Notes: generated from the letters alone by a model not told the origin. A stretch of 64,000 nt of DNA from Buchananella sp. 14KM1171 (GCF_041380365.1 NZ_CP159981.1:496001-560000); one strand, 5' to 3'. Positions 53,014 to 62,680 are shown, counted from the first letter of the stretch. Translations and numbers: made by a program.

Positions 53014-53292
53014 CTACGCTGCCACCACGGTGATGGCGGAGGCGTCGTCCGGGCGCAGGCAAACGTCGTGATTGGCGACCCGGAAGATGGCCGGCCCACC
53101 GTAGGCGGCCGGGCGGACCAGTTGCACCCGCGTGCCGGGCACTAGACCTAAGCCCAGCAGGCGCCTGCTCAGGTGCGTGGGTAGCCCCGTCTCGATGGCG
53201 ATGACCGTTGCCCAGCACCCCTGCGGCACCTTGTCCAGGGAGATCTGTTTCGCCTCAGATTCCTGCATTTCCTGCTGGTGAGTCACCACCAT
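53014..53292 (-). CDS. feoA: FeoA-domain protein
   Basis: SH3-like FeoA domain: ISLDKVPQGCWATVIAIETGL, SRRLLGLGLVPGTRVQLVRPA and a C-terminal ICLRPDDA-like end. FeoA normally assists the FeoB ferrous permease, but no FeoB gene adjoins it, so it may act alone or as a DtxR-type fold partner. I start at ATG 53292 (92 residues); the frame continues upstream through the inverted repeat at 53303-53328. Confidence 0.75.
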   Translation of the reverse strand: MVVTHQQEMQESEAKQISLDKVPQGCWATVIAIETGLPTHLSRRLLGLGLVPGTRVQLVRPAAYGGPAIFRVANHDVCLRPDDASAITVVAA

Positions 53293-53302
53293 CACCCCAC
53301 TG

Positions 53303-53328
53303 GCTAAACTTGATTGATTCAATTTAGC
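53303..53328. promoter_or_regulatory. Inverted repeat upstream of feoA
   Basis: GCTAAACTTGA...TCAATTTAGC, arms broken by one base, in a short AT-rich stretch just before the feoA start. It could be a metal-dependent regulator site; it is not a match to the iron box at 1001-1019. Confidence 0.4.
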
Positions 53329-53566
53329 GTACATGTCAACAAGGTCTCCTCCAAGAGGTGAACTCCGTAGTCTCACCCTTCAATACGAGCGCGCAAGGGG
53401 GGAAAGGCCGCATCCGCGCAGTGACGGCTCGGCACCCCCGGCCATCCCCCGCCCCCGGCTCGGCCACGCGCCAACCCCGACCCGGCCCCGGAAACGCAGC
53501 GCGCCGGCCCCCGTAGGGATCGGCGCACCGTTTGCAGCAACCGGTGTTACCGCCTCAAACCCCCGC

Positions 53567-54676
53567 TCAGCGCAGTCCCACGCGCCGCTCCAGCGCCAGC
53601 TCGATCAGCTCGGTGACGAGCTCTGAGTAGCTCATCCCGGCCGCCACCCAGGCTTGCGGATACATCGAGAACTGGGTGAAGCCGGGCAGCGTGTTGACCT
53701 CGTTGATCACCACGTCGCCACCGGGGCGGACAAAGAAGTCCACGCGGGCCAGGCCCTCACAGCCAAGCGCCTCGAAGGCGCGCGCGGCCAGGTCCTGCAG
53801 CCGCTTGGTCACGGGCGCGGGCAACTGGGCGGGGATCTGGTTGAGGTCCGCGCCGGCCACGTACTTGGTGTCGAAGTCGTAGAACTCGCTCTGCCCGTTC
53901 ATGACGATCTCGCCGGGGGGCGCGGTGCGCGGGGCGGCGCCGTCGCGCCCGCCCAGCACGGCCACCTCGACCTCTCGCCCGACCTCTGCGGCCTCCACGA
54001 CGACCTTCGGGTCGTGGCGGCGCGCCTCCTCGATCGCCTCCACCAGCTGGTCGGCGCTCTCCACCTTACTGATGCCCAGGGAGGAGCCGGCGCGGGCGGG
54101 CTTGACGAACACGGGCAGCCCCAGGGCCGCCACGGTCTCCAGGCAGAGGGCGCGGTCGCGGCGCCACAGGGAGTCGGTGATGGACACGGAGCGGCCGATG
54201 GGCAGGCCCTCGCCCGCCAGGACCAGCTTGGTGGTGTGCTTGTCCATCGCGGCGGCGGAGGCCAGCACGCCGCAGCCCACGTAGCGCACGCCGGTGAGCT
54301 CCAGCAGGCCCTGGATGGTGCCGTCCTCGCCGTAGGGGCCGTGCAGTAGCGGCAGCACCACGTCCACGTCGATGCGCTGCGCGCCGGCAACTAGCTGCAG
54401 CACACCGCGGTCCTCCAGAACCACCTGGAGTGCCGGGGACTGCGCCACCACCTGCGCCAGCTCGCCGTCGCGCAGGGCGTAGCGCTCGGGGTCGTCAGCC
54501 ACCAGGACCCACTGTCCCTCGCGGGTGATGCCCACGGGCACCACGTCGTACCGGGACCTGTCGATCGCCGCCAGCACGTTGGACGCGGTGGCGCAGGAGA
54601 TGCCGTGCTCGCCGGAGCGTCCACCGAAAACTACCGCCACCCGGGGCTTCGCTGCGCCGGACTGTGCCTCAGTCAA
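53567..54676 (-). CDS. ddl: D-alanine-D-alanine ligase
   Basis: ATP-grasp enzyme joining two D-Ala for peptidoglycan. FGGRSGEHGISCATA, LLHGPYGEDGTIQGLLE, the omega-loop region and VKPARAGSSLGISKV and INEVNTLPGFTQFSMYP match Ddl. 369 residues, TTG 54676 start with GAGG upstream. Last gene of a murA-plsC-gpsA-ddl series. Confidence 0.95.
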   Translation of the reverse strand: MTEAQSGAAKPRVAVVFGGRSGEHGISCATASNVLAAIDRSRYDVVPVGITREGQWVLVADDPERYALRDGELAQVVAQSPALQVVLEDRGVLQLVAGAQRIDVDVVLPLLHGPYGEDGTIQGLLELTGVRYVGCGVLASAAAMDKHTTKLVLAGEGLPIGRSVSITDSLWRRDRALCLETVAALGLPVFVKPARAGSSLGISKVESADQLVEAIEEARRHDPKVVVEAAEVGREVEVAVLGGRDGAAPRTAPPGEIVMNGQSEFYDFDTKYVAGADLNQIPAQLPAPVTKRLQDLAARAFEALGCEGLARVDFFVRPGGDVVINEVNTLPGFTQFSMYPQAWVAAGMSYSELVTELIELALERRVGLR

Positions 54677-54715
54677 GATGACCTCACTACCTTGATAATT
54701 GCGCCCTGTTCAGGG

Positions 54716-55735
54716 TCATTCCTGGGTGGCGCCGCTGACGCCCTCGGCCTTGCGGGGGCGGGACAGCAGCACGCGTGTGATTTCCTTGGGGTCGATTCCG
54801 CCGTGGAGGATCGCCAGCACGCCGAAGGTGATGGGCATGTCCACCCCAAGCTTCTTGGCCAAGTGGCTGACCGACTGGCATGACTTCACGCCCTCTGCCG
54901 TTCCACCCGTGCGCCGCTGGGCCTCTTCGAGGTTGCAGCCCTCCGCGATCGCGCGCCCAAATCGCTGGTTGCGAGACAACGGCGAGGCACAGGTGGCCAC
55001 CAGGTCACCCATGCCGGCCAGGCCCGCGAAGGTCTCTCGCTCCGCCCCCATGGCCTCGCCCAGGCGGGTGGTTTCCACCAGGCCGCGGGTGATGATCGTG
55101 GCGGCGGTGTTTTGCCCGTACCCCAGTCCGAGCGCCATCCCGGCGGCCAGGGCGATCACGTTCTTCACGGCGCCGCCCAGCTCCACTCCCACCACGTCGG
55201 TGTTCGTGTAGGGGCGGAAGTAGGGCGCGGCGCACAGCTGCGCCACCCGGTTTGCCACGGCCTCGTCCTTGGCGGCGATCACGGTGGCGGTGGGCTGCTG
55301 CTCGGCGATCTCACTGGCCAGGTTGGGCCCGGAGAGCACCGCCACCTGTGCCAGGTCCACCGCGAGCGCCTGGGCCAAGACCTCGCTCATGCGCAGGTCC
55401 GTGCCCAGCTCGATTCCCTTCATCAGGGAGAGCACCACGGTCGTGGGCCCCAGCTTGCCGCGAATGGGGGCCAGCGCCTCGCGGGCGATCTGCGACGGGA
55501 TCGCCACTACCACCAGCTGGGCGCCCTCCACGGCACCGAGCATGTCCGTGGTGGCACCGATCTTGGGATCCAGCCTCAGCGCCGGCAGGTAGCGCTCGTT
55601 GCAGTGGGCGTTGATGGAGGCGACCACCTGCGCGTCGCGCCCCCACATGACCACCTGGTTACCTGCGTGCGCGCACACCTGCGCGAACGTGGTGCCCCAC
55701 GCGCCCGTGCCGATTACGGCGATGTGACCGTTCAT
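54716..55735 (-). CDS. gpsA: Glycerol-3-phosphate dehydrogenase (NAD(P)+)
   Basis: Makes sn-glycerol-3-phosphate for phospholipids. The NAD fold begins IAVIGTGAWGTTFAQV; catalytic Lys is in GGAVKNVIALAAGMALGLG and the C-terminal GMGDLVATC is typical. ATG overlaps the plsC stop (ATGA), so the two lipid-synthesis steps are coupled. 339 residues. Confidence 0.95.
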   Translation of the reverse strand: MNGHIAVIGTGAWGTTFAQVCAHAGNQVVMWGRDAQVVASINAHCNERYLPALRLDPKIGATTDMLGAVEGAQLVVVAIPSQIAREALAPIRGKLGPTTVVLSLMKGIELGTDLRMSEVLAQALAVDLAQVAVLSGPNLASEIAEQQPTATVIAAKDEAVANRVAQLCAAPYFRPYTNTDVVGVELGGAVKNVIALAAGMALGLGYGQNTAATIITRGLVETTRLGEAMGAERETFAGLAGMGDLVATCASPLSRNQRFGRAIAEGCNLEEAQRRTGGTAEGVKSCQSVSHLAKKLGVDMPITFGVLAILHGGIDPKEITRVLLSRPRKAEGVSGATQE

Positions 55736-56820
55736 GCTCCCTGCCCGGGTTGCTGGCTGCCCGGCTTTTCGGGCGCAACGATTCGATCCGCCTTGATGCC
55801 CGACGCTCCGCCGGTCGCCCCCTCCTGCTCGGCCCGCTTTTCACCGGCCTGCTTGGAGGCCACGGCCTCCGGGGAGGAGGCGGGCACGGACGGGCCGGCC
55901 AGTTCGGGGCGCGGCCGGGCAGCGTCGTCGGCCCGCTTGCCCCACGTGTAGGGGGCGGAGTCGTAGCCACCACCGGCCGGCGCGGCGGCCTCGCGTTCCA
56001 GGAGTTCGGTGATGTCGCCGCCACGCGACTGCTCGGCAGGCACGCTCAGGAGCGGGTTCCACTGGACGTCGTGCACACGCGGTGAGGTGTCATAGGTGCG
56101 GCCGTCGCGGCGCGAATCCCACATCGGCATGGGGGCCTGCTCGCCGCGCAGCTCCTCCACCAGCGAAGTGAGCGCCAGGATGATGCGGTGCGTTGCCTCC
56201 TTGTAGGCGGCGGCGTCGGTGCGGCCGTACAGGTCGCTCAGCTCCACCGGCTTGCCCACGCGGGCCACGATGCGCGGGCGGCGCCAGAAGCGCGGCACCC
56301 CGCCCTCGCGGCGGTAGAGGGCGTGCGCGCCCCACTGCCCCACCGGGATAACCGGCACGCGGGAGGCCAGCGCCAGGCGGGCGGCGCCCAGCTTCGCGGT
56401 CATCGGCCACAGGTCGGGGTTAGAGGTCAGCGTGCCCTCCGGGAAGAGGGCGATCACCTCCCCCTTCTCCAACGCGTTGAATGCCGCCGACAGCGCCTCC
56501 ACCGCCCGGGCAGAGCCGCGCACCACCGGCACCTGGCCGCTGCGCCGCAGGAAGAAGCTCAGCACGGGGATGCGCCACAGCTCGTGCTTGGCCAGGATGC
56601 GCGCCGGGATCTTCTGGTCCAGCAGCAGGTGGAGAAGCGTCAGGCCGTCCGCGTTGGAGACGTGGTTGCCCACCGCCAGGAACGCGCCCTCCTTCGGGAA
56701 GTTGTCTACGCGCTGCCAGCGCAGACGGGCCACCGAACGCATCAGCAGGCGCGCAACGGCGCCGGAGACGCGATAGAACAACGGATAACTTCTACCCACA
56801 GACTGCCTCGATTTGTTCAC
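55732..56820 (-). CDS. plsC: 1-acylglycerol-3-phosphate O-acyltransferase
   Basis: Membrane-associated acyltransferase. NHVSNADGLTLL carries the NHx4D motif, FPEGTLT the substrate motif. After the 215-residue domain a 140-residue Pro/Ala/Gly tail follows, with a dispersed motif read as ADDAARPRP (55918-55933). GTG 56820 is nine bases after the murA stop. Confidence 0.9.
   Translation of the reverse strand: MNKSRQSVGRSYPLFYRVSGAVARLLMRSVARLRWQRVDNFPKEGAFLAVGNHVSNADGLTLLHLLLDQKIPARILAKHELWRIPVLSFFLRRSGQVPVVRGSARAVEALSAAFNALEKGEVIALFPEGTLTSNPDLWPMTAKLGAARLALASRVPVIPVGQWGAHALYRREGGVPRFWRRPRIVARVGKPVELSDLYGRTDAAAYKEATHRIILALTSLVEELRGEQAPMPMWDSRRDGRTYDTSPRVHDVQWNPLLSVPAEQSRGGDITELLEREAAAPAGGGYDSAPYTWGKRADDAARPRPELAGPSVPASSPEAVASKQAGEKRAEQEGATGGASGIKADRIVAPEKPGSQQPGQGA
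55918..55933 (+). repeat. Dispersed 16-bp motif in plsC tail
   Basis: GGCAGCGTCGTCGGCC, with the last part changed; coding DDAA on the minus strand. Confidence 0.55.
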
Positions 56821-56829
56821 TGGTTTGAC

Positions 56830-58146
56830 TCAACGCTCCATGGTGGCGCGCGCGCCCAGGGCGCGCAGCTTGGCGTTGAAATGCTCGTAGCCGCGGTTGA
56901 TCAGCTCGATGCCGTGCACGCGGGAGGTGCCGGAGGCGGTCAGGGCCGCGATCAGGTGACTGAAGCCGCCGCGCAGGTCGGGCACCTCGATGTCGGCGCC
57001 GTGCAGCGGGGTGGGGCCGGAGACCACGGCGCTGTGCTGGAAGGAGCGCTCCCCGAACCGGCAGGTGAGCGGGCCCAGGCAGTTGGGGTAGACCTGGATC
57101 TTGGCGCCCATGTCCACCAGCGCGGAGGTGAAACCGAAGCGGTTTTCGTAGACCGTCTCGTGGATGATGGACAGCCCGCTGGCCTGGGTCAGCGCCACCA
57201 CCAGGGGCTGCTGCCAGTCGGTCATGAAGCCGGGGTGCACGTCGGTCTCGATGGCCACCGCCTGCAGGTCGCCACCCGGGTGGGAGAAGCGGATGCCCTC
57301 CTCGGTGACGTCGAAGGCGCCACCGATGTTCCGAAACACGTTCAGGTAGGTCATCATCTCCGGCTGGGTGGCGCCGCGCACCATGATGTCGCCGCCGGTG
57401 GCCAGGGCTGCCGCGCCCCAGGAGGCCGCCTCGATGCGGTCCGCGAGCGCGGTGTGCTGGTAGCCCTTGAGTTCCTCCACGCCGTCCACGGTGATGACCC
57501 GCTCGGCGGCCACGGAGATGCGGGCGCCCATCTTCTGCAGCACCGCGCACAGGTCCATGATCTCCGGCTCCACCGCCGCGTTCTTCAGCACGGTGCGCCC
57601 CTGGGCGCGCACGGCGGTGAGCAGCATCTGCTCGGTGGCCCCCACGGAGGGGTACTCCAGCTCGATGATCGCGCCGCGCAGGCCGTTGGGGGCGGAGATC
57701 TCGATGCCGTCGGGCACCTTGTCGATCACCGCACCGAACTCGCGCAGGATGCGCAGGTGGAAGTCGATCGGCCGGTCCCCGATCCGGCAACCACCCAGGT
57801 CGGGGATGAAGGCGCGGCCCAGCCGGTGCAGCAGCGGGCCACAGAACAGGATCGGGATGCGGGAGGCACCCACCAGTTCACCCACCTGGGCCACGGCGGC
57901 TTCCTTGACGTGGCCCGGGTCCATCCGCAGGACGCCGGCTTCCTCGTCGAAGTCCACCTCCACCCCGTGCAGGCGCAGCAGGTCGCTGACCACGTCCACG
58001 TCCCGGATCAGCGGCACGTTTCGCAGCACGGAGGGGCTCTCAGCCAGGAGCGCCGCCACCATGGCCTTGGAGACGAGGTTCTTTGCGCCGCGCACAAAGA
58101 TCTCGCCAACCAGGGGCTTGCCGCCCTCAACGCGCATGACTGCCAT
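56830..58146 (-). CDS. murA: UDP-N-acetylglucosamine 1-carboxyvinyltransferase
   Basis: First committed step of peptidoglycan synthesis. GAKNLVSKAMVAALLAE is the catalytic Lys-Asn region; the active Cys is in DLGGCRIGDRPIDFHL, so a fosfomycin-sensitive form is expected. ATG 58146 has GGGAGGAG upstream, giving 438 residues. Confidence 0.95.
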   Translation of the reverse strand: MAVMRVEGGKPLVGEIFVRGAKNLVSKAMVAALLAESPSVLRNVPLIRDVDVVSDLLRLHGVEVDFDEEAGVLRMDPGHVKEAAVAQVGELVGASRIPILFCGPLLHRLGRAFIPDLGGCRIGDRPIDFHLRILREFGAVIDKVPDGIEISAPNGLRGAIIELEYPSVGATEQMLLTAVRAQGRTVLKNAAVEPEIMDLCAVLQKMGARISVAAERVITVDGVEELKGYQHTALADRIEAASWGAAALATGGDIMVRGATQPEMMTYLNVFRNIGGAFDVTEEGIRFSHPGGDLQAVAIETDVHPGFMTDWQQPLVVALTQASGLSIIHETVYENRFGFTSALVDMGAKIQVYPNCLGPLTCRFGERSFQHSAVVSGPTPLHGADIEVPDLRGGFSHLIAALTASGTSRVHGIELINRGYEHFNAKLRALGARATMER

Positions 58147-58320
58147 GGCTCTCCTCCCGCAAGTTCTCGAAAAGAGTTTACGTCCCTTGCCCCCGCACTC
58201 GTCACACATACCGGCGGGCCGTGGGCAACCGCGAGGTGTTATCCATACGTCAGTCATTGGATGGTGCCTGGCATGGTCATTCGAGCTAGGCTCGCCCTTG
58301 GTCTATCGGAGGGAAGGGTA

Positions 58321-60363
58321 TTGCAAGCTAAGCCGATTGGCGCTGCTCGAAACGGCAAGCCCTCCACCTCCGCAGGTGTGCCGCGAAGCCCCGGCAAGCG
58401 CCACCTTGCGCCGCTGGACGGCCTGCGGGCCCTGGCCATCGTCTTTGTGCTTGGCTACCACTTCTTCCCCAAGCTCGCTCCCCAGGGGCGCCTGGGGGTG
58501 GACCTGTTCTTTGTACTGTCCGGCTTCCTGATCACCTCGCTACTGCTGGCCGAGACCCAGCGCAGCGGCCGGGTCAACCTGCGGGGCTTCTTCCTGCGGC
58601 GCTGGCGCCGATTGGTGCCCGCGCTCGTGTTGGCGGTGGTGACCGTGGTGGGCATGGCGGCCGTGGTGGGCGGCGATGCGCTGCTGGCGGTGCGCCGCCA
58701 GACCCTGGGTTCGCTCTTCTTTGTCTCCAACTGGGTGGAGATCTTTGCCGGGGGTTCCTACTACGACCACACCCAGCCGCTGCTGCTGACGAACACCTGG
58801 TCGCTGGCGATCGAGGCCCAGTTCTACCTGGTCTGGCCTTTGTTGCTGCTGGGCATCGTCTGGCTGGCCGACCGCCTCATTCGGGCCTTCCCGTGGGCCG
58901 CTCACTGGCAGGCCCGCAGGGTGGCTGCGGTCCTGTGCGTACTGATAGCTGCGGCCTCGTTTGGGGCCGGGGTGGCACTGACTTCGGCCGGGGCGGCAGC
59001 GTCGCGCGCCTACTTCGGCACCGACACGCACTCCTTTGGCCTGATGCTGGGGGCGGCGTTGGCGCTGCTCAACCGCTCCGGGCTGAGTTCTACGGCCAGA
59101 ACTTCCAGCGTGCGCGCCACGTGGCGTGGCGTGGCCGGCTGGGTCTCGGTGGTGCTGCTGGTCGCGCTCAGCGCCGGCGTGCTGGCGGGAGTGCCTGGTC
59201 TGGCGTGGCTGGTGGCGGACACGCGCGGCATGGGCGCCCTGCTGGTGGCCTCCGTTCTCTCCGTTGGAGTGGTGCAGGCGCTTTTGCCTTCCGCCTCCAG
59301 TCACCCGGGCCCGGCCCGCTGGCTGCAAAAGGTGGTGGGTGCGCGCGCGTTGACGTGGATCGGCGAACGCTCCTACGGGATCTACCTGTGGCACTGGCCG
59401 CTGTACGTGTTGCTTTTTTACGCCGCCCGCAGGGTGCCTTCGCTTTGGGGGGCACTGGCAGTCAGCCTGGCGTCGGTTGCCCTGGCGGCCCTTTCTTACA
59501 AATACGTGGAGGAACCGGTGCGCAACTCGGGTTGGCGCGGCGCGGCCAGGCGGCTATTCACCATGCCGCACAAGGCGTTCTTGGCCTCCGGCCTGGCCAT
59601 TGTGATCGTGTGCAGCGCGTTCGTGTGGGCGCTGGCCCACCAGCCCGCCATGTCGCAGGCGCAGGCGAGCATCGAGGCGGGCAGGCGCGCGCTCGCCACC
59701 GCCACCCCAGCCGCACCTGCCTCCCCGCCGGCCGCCGCGTCCGCTTCTCCCAGCGACGACGCTGCCGCCCCCGCCTCCGCGAGTCCCGAGGCGCCCAGCG
59801 AGCCGGCCCCCTCCCCCTCGCCCGTCGAACCGACGCCCACGCCGGTGCCGCCGATCTCCGTGCCGGTGCAGGGGGCCGACGTCGCCGTGGTGGGAGACTC
59901 CGTCACCTTGGCCTCCGCGCCCTCGCTGGCCGAGCAGCTGGTGGACAGCGCCATCGACGCCGAGGTCTCGCGCCACTTCCTCTCCGCGCAGGAGATCCTG
60001 GCCGGGCTGGACGCCACCTACGGGCAGCGCCCGTTCGTGGTGGTCTCCCTGCTCTCTAACGGCCCGGTTTCCCTGGAGGAGATGGAGGAGTTCCTGGCCT
60101 CGCTGGCTCCCGGCCGCCGCCTGGTGCTGGTCACCGCCTACGGCCCGGAGACGGTGGAGTGGATGGCGCCCAACAACCAGGTGGCCCGCCAGTTCGCCGC
60201 CGCCCACAAGGACCGCGTCCGTATCGCGGACTGGGACACCGCGATCGCCGCACGCACCGACCTGCTGGCGGACGACCTGATCCACCCCAGCGAGGAGGGC
60301 GGCGACGTCTACGCCGCCGCCGTGCAGGCGGCGCTGGACAGCTTCGCCACCCCGGCCCGCTAG
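58321..60363 (+). CDS. OatA-like membrane acyltransferase with SGNH domain
   Basis: Acyltransferase_3 membrane domain of about 10 helices (residues 25-400) with the GYHFFPKL/RLGVDLFFVLSGFLI start and the R-rich HWPLY region, followed by a Pro/Ser linker and a C-terminal SGNH hydrolase-like domain (GDSVTLASAP, and DLIHPSEEGG with its Asp/His). This is the architecture of OatA-type O-acetylation of peptidoglycan or of surface glycans. TTG 58321 follows GGAGGGAAGGG. 680 residues. Confidence 0.88.
   Translation: MQAKPIGAARNGKPSTSAGVPRSPGKRHLAPLDGLRALAIVFVLGYHFFPKLAPQGRLGVDLFFVLSGFLITSLLLAETQRSGRVNLRGFFLRRWRRLVPALVLAVVTVVGMAAVVGGDALLAVRRQTLGSLFFVSNWVEIFAGGSYYDHTQPLLLTNTWSLAIEAQFYLVWPLLLLGIVWLADRLIRAFPWAAHWQARRVAAVLCVLIAAASFGAGVALTSAGAAASRAYFGTDTHSFGLMLGAALALLNRSGLSSTARTSSVRATWRGVAGWVSVVLLVALSAGVLAGVPGLAWLVADTRGMGALLVASVLSVGVVQALLPSASSHPGPARWLQKVVGARALTWIGERSYGIYLWHWPLYVLLFYAARRVPSLWGALAVSLASVALAALSYKYVEEPVRNSGWRGAARRLFTMPHKAFLASGLAIVIVCSAFVWALAHQPAMSQAQASIEAGRRALATATPAAPASPPAAASASPSDDAAAPASASPEAPSEPAPSPSPVEPTPTPVPPISVPVQGADVAVVGDSVTLASAPSLAEQLVDSAIDAEVSRHFLSAQEILAGLDATYGQRPFVVVSLLSNGPVSLEEMEEFLASLAPGRRLVLVTAYGPETVEWMAPNNQVARQFAAAHKDRVRIADWDTAIAARTDLLADDLIHPSEEGGDVYAAAVQAALDSFATPAR
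59751..59766 (-). repeat. Dispersed 16-bp motif-like copy in OatA linker
   Basis: CAGCGACGACGCTGCC, in the Ser/Pro/Ala linker and read as SDDAAAP. Confidence 0.5.
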
Positions 60364-60412
60364 CTGGGCCAGCTGGCCGGGTGGCCGACTAACTGAGGCG
60401 TGGGGCAAGAAG

Positions 60413-60660
60413 CCCCTACCAGCGGGCGGGCAACAGCCCGGTCGCACCGCTCAAACGCGGCACCCCCACCACCCCCTACCAGCGGGCGGGCAACAGCCCG
60501 GGCGCACCGCTCAAACGCGGCACCCCCACCACCCCCTACCAGCGGGCGGGCAACAGCCCGGGCGCACCGCTCAAACACGGCACCCCCACCACCCCCTACC
60601 AGCGGGCGAGCAACAGCCCGGGCGCACCGCTCAAACACGGCACCCCCACCACCCCCTACC
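60413..60660. repeat. 60-bp tandem repeat, four units
   Basis: Units 60421-60480, 60481-60540, 60541-60600 and 60601-60660, nearly identical. Each contains CGGGC-AACA-GCCCG hairpin and ends CCCCTACC, which joins the leuD stop. The leuD 3' end itself (CTACCAGCGGGCGGGCA) begins each unit, so the array arose from leuD's 3' end. Confidence 0.9.
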
Positions 60661-61255
60661 AGCGGGCGGGCAGCGTCTTGGGCTTGAATGAGGGCCGGGT
60701 GGCCTCGAAGGCGGAGATGTCCGCTTCGTTCTGCAGCGTGATGGCGATGTCGTCTGCGCCCGCCAGCAAGCGCTCGCGCGTGTGGTCGTCCACCTCGATG
60801 GGCGCGGCCTGGTCACCAAAGCGCACCTGTCGCTCCACCAGGTCCACAGTCACCTCGGCACCGGGACTGGCCTCCATGTACGCCCACAGGGCGTCGCGGG
60901 TGGCCTCGTCGATCAGCGCCACCAGTAGGCCCTGCTTGCCGGCGTTGGAGCGGAAGATGTCCGCAAAGCGCGGTGCCAGCACCGCCTTGAAGCCGTAGTC
61001 GCGCAGCGCCCACACCGCGTGCTCGCGCGAGGAACCGGTGCCGAAGTCCGTGTCAGCCACCAGCACCGAACCGGCCCGGTAGGGCTCCTGGTTCAGCACG
61101 AAATCCGGCTCCTTGCGCCAGGCGGCAAAGAGGGCGTCGTCGAACCCCGTGCGGGTAATGCGCTTCAGGAACACGGCCGGGATGATCTGGTCGGTGTCCA
61201 CGTTGGAGCGGCGCAGCGGCACACCGATGCCCGTGTGAACGGTGAACTTTTCCAT
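60656..61255 (-). CDS. leuD: 3-isopropylmalate dehydratase small subunit
   Basis: Small subunit of the leucine-pathway aconitase-like enzyme, 199 residues: [18 protein letters not shown] and [19 protein letters not shown] are signatures. ATG 61255 has GAGGAG upstream. It follows leuC after 18 bp. Confidence 0.95.
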   Translation of the reverse strand: MEKFTVHTGIGVPLRRSNVDTDQIIPAVFLKRITRTGFDDALFAAWRKEPDFVLNQEPYRAGSVLVADTDFGTGSSREHAVWALRDYGFKAVLAPRFADIFRSNAGKQGLLVALIDEATRDALWAYMEASPGAEVTVDLVERQVRFGDQAAPIEVDDHTRERLLAGADDIAITLQNEADISAFEATRPSFKPKTLPARW

Positions 61256-61273
61256 TTCTTATTCTCCTCGGGC

Positions 61274-62680
61274 TCAGGCGGGCAGGTCGGACGGGGCGGC
61301 CAGGTGCCCCAGCAGGGCGGTGGCGGCGGCAACGGGGGGCGAGACCAGGTGGGTGCGGCCGCCCGGGCCCTGACGTCCCTCGAAGTTGCGGTTGGAGGTG
61401 GAGGCGCAGCGCTCCCCCGCCGTGAGCTGGTCCGGGTTCATGCCCAGGCACATCGAGCAGCCGGCGTTGCGCCACTCCGCTCCGGCCCTGATGAAGATCT
61501 TGTCCAGGCCCTCAGCCTCTGCGGCCAGGCGTACCTTGGCCGACCCGGGCACTACCAGCATGCGCAGCCCCTCCTTGATCCGCTTACCGTCCAGGATCGC
61601 GGCGGCGGCCCGCAGGTCCTCCAAGCGGCCGTTGGTGCAGGAACCCAGGAAGACCGTGTCTACCTTGATGTCCTTCATCCGCATGCCCGGGCGCAGGTCC
61701 ATGTACTCCAGCGCGCGGCGGGCGGCGGCGCGGTCCGTCTCGTCTTCGAAGGACTCGGGGTCCGGCACCGTCTGGTGCAGCGGCACGCCCTGCCCGGGGT
61801 TGGTTCCCCAGGTCGCAAAGGGCGTGATGTTTGCGGCCTCGAGCACCACTTCGGTGTCGAAGACGGCGTCGTCATCCGTGCGCAGCTCGCGCCACGCCGC
61901 CACGGCGGCGTCCCAGTCCTCCCCCTGCGGGGCGTGCGGGCGCCCCTTGAGGTAGGCGAAGGTGGTCTCGTCGGGGGCCACCATGCCGGCGCGGGCACCG
62001 GCCTCGATGGACATGTTGCAGACGGTCATCCGCTGCTCCATCGTCATCTCCTCAAAGGCCTGCCCCCGGTACTCGATCACGTGGCCCGCACCGCCACCCG
62101 TGCCGATCTTGGCGATCACGGCAAGGATGACGTCCTTGGCCGTGGTGCCCTCCGGCAGGGACCCGTTGACCGTCACGCTCATGGTCTTAAAGCGCTTCAG
62201 GGGCAGCGTCTGGGTGGCTAGCACGTGCTCGACCTCGGAGGTGCCGATTCCCATCGCCAGGGCGCCGAACGCACCGTGCGTGGAGGTGTGGGAGTCGCCG
62301 CACACCACGGTCATGCCGGGCTGGGTCAGGCCAAGCTGGGGGCCCACCACGTGCACGATTCCCTGCTGCGCGTCCCCCAGGGAGTGGATGCGCACGCCAA
62401 ACTCGGCGCAGTTCTTCCGCAGCGTCTCAATCTGCAAGCGGGAGATCGGGTCAGCGATGGGCTGGTCGATGTTCTGCGTCGGGGTGTTGTGGTCCTCCGT
62501 AGCGATGGTCAGGTCGGGACGGCGCACCGGCCGCCCCTCCATGCGCAGGCCATCGAAAGCCTGCGGGGAGGTGACCTCGTGAACCAGGTGCAGGTCGATG
62601 TAGAGCAGGTCGGGCTGGCCCTGCGCACCAGCGCGCACCACGTGTTGCTGCCACACCTTTTCTGCGAGCGTCTTGCCCAC
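61274..62680 (-). CDS. leuC: 3-isopropylmalate dehydratase large subunit
   Basis: Iron-sulfur dehydratase subunit, 468 residues. The 4Fe-4S cysteines are in [13 protein letters not shown] and [31 protein letters not shown] is conserved. GTG 62680 has GGAGGTG upstream. It is divergent from the IclR regulator across a palindrome. Confidence 0.95.
   Translation of the reverse strand: MGKTLAEKVWQQHVVRAGAQGQPDLLYIDLHLVHEVTSPQAFDGLRMEGRPVRRPDLTIATEDHNTPTQNIDQPIADPISRLQIETLRKNCAEFGVRIHSLGDAQQGIVHVVGPQLGLTQPGMTVVCGDSHTSTHGAFGALAMGIGTSEVEHVLATQTLPLKRFKTMSVTVNGSLPEGTTAKDVILAVIAKIGTGGGAGHVIEYRGQAFEEMTMEQRMTVCNMSIEAGARAGMVAPDETTFAYLKGRPHAPQGEDWDAAVAAWRELRTDDDAVFDTEVVLEAANITPFATWGTNPGQGVPLHQTVPDPESFEDETDRAAARRALEYMDLRPGMRMKDIKVDTVFLGSCTNGRLEDLRAAAAILDGKRIKEGLRMLVVPGSAKVRLAAEAEGLDKIFIRAGAEWRNAGCSMCLGMNPDQLTAGERCASTSNRNFEGRQGPGGRTHLVSPPVAAATALLGHLAAPSDLPA

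Noticed and set aside
56188-58320. Long open frame joined to the OatA-like protein
   Set aside because: Most of it is antisense to plsC and murA; the true start is TTG 58321 with a strong ribosome site.
60360-60638. Repeat protein [18 protein letters not shown]
   Set aside because: It is the translation of the 60-bp repeat array on the minus strand, without start site or known fold.
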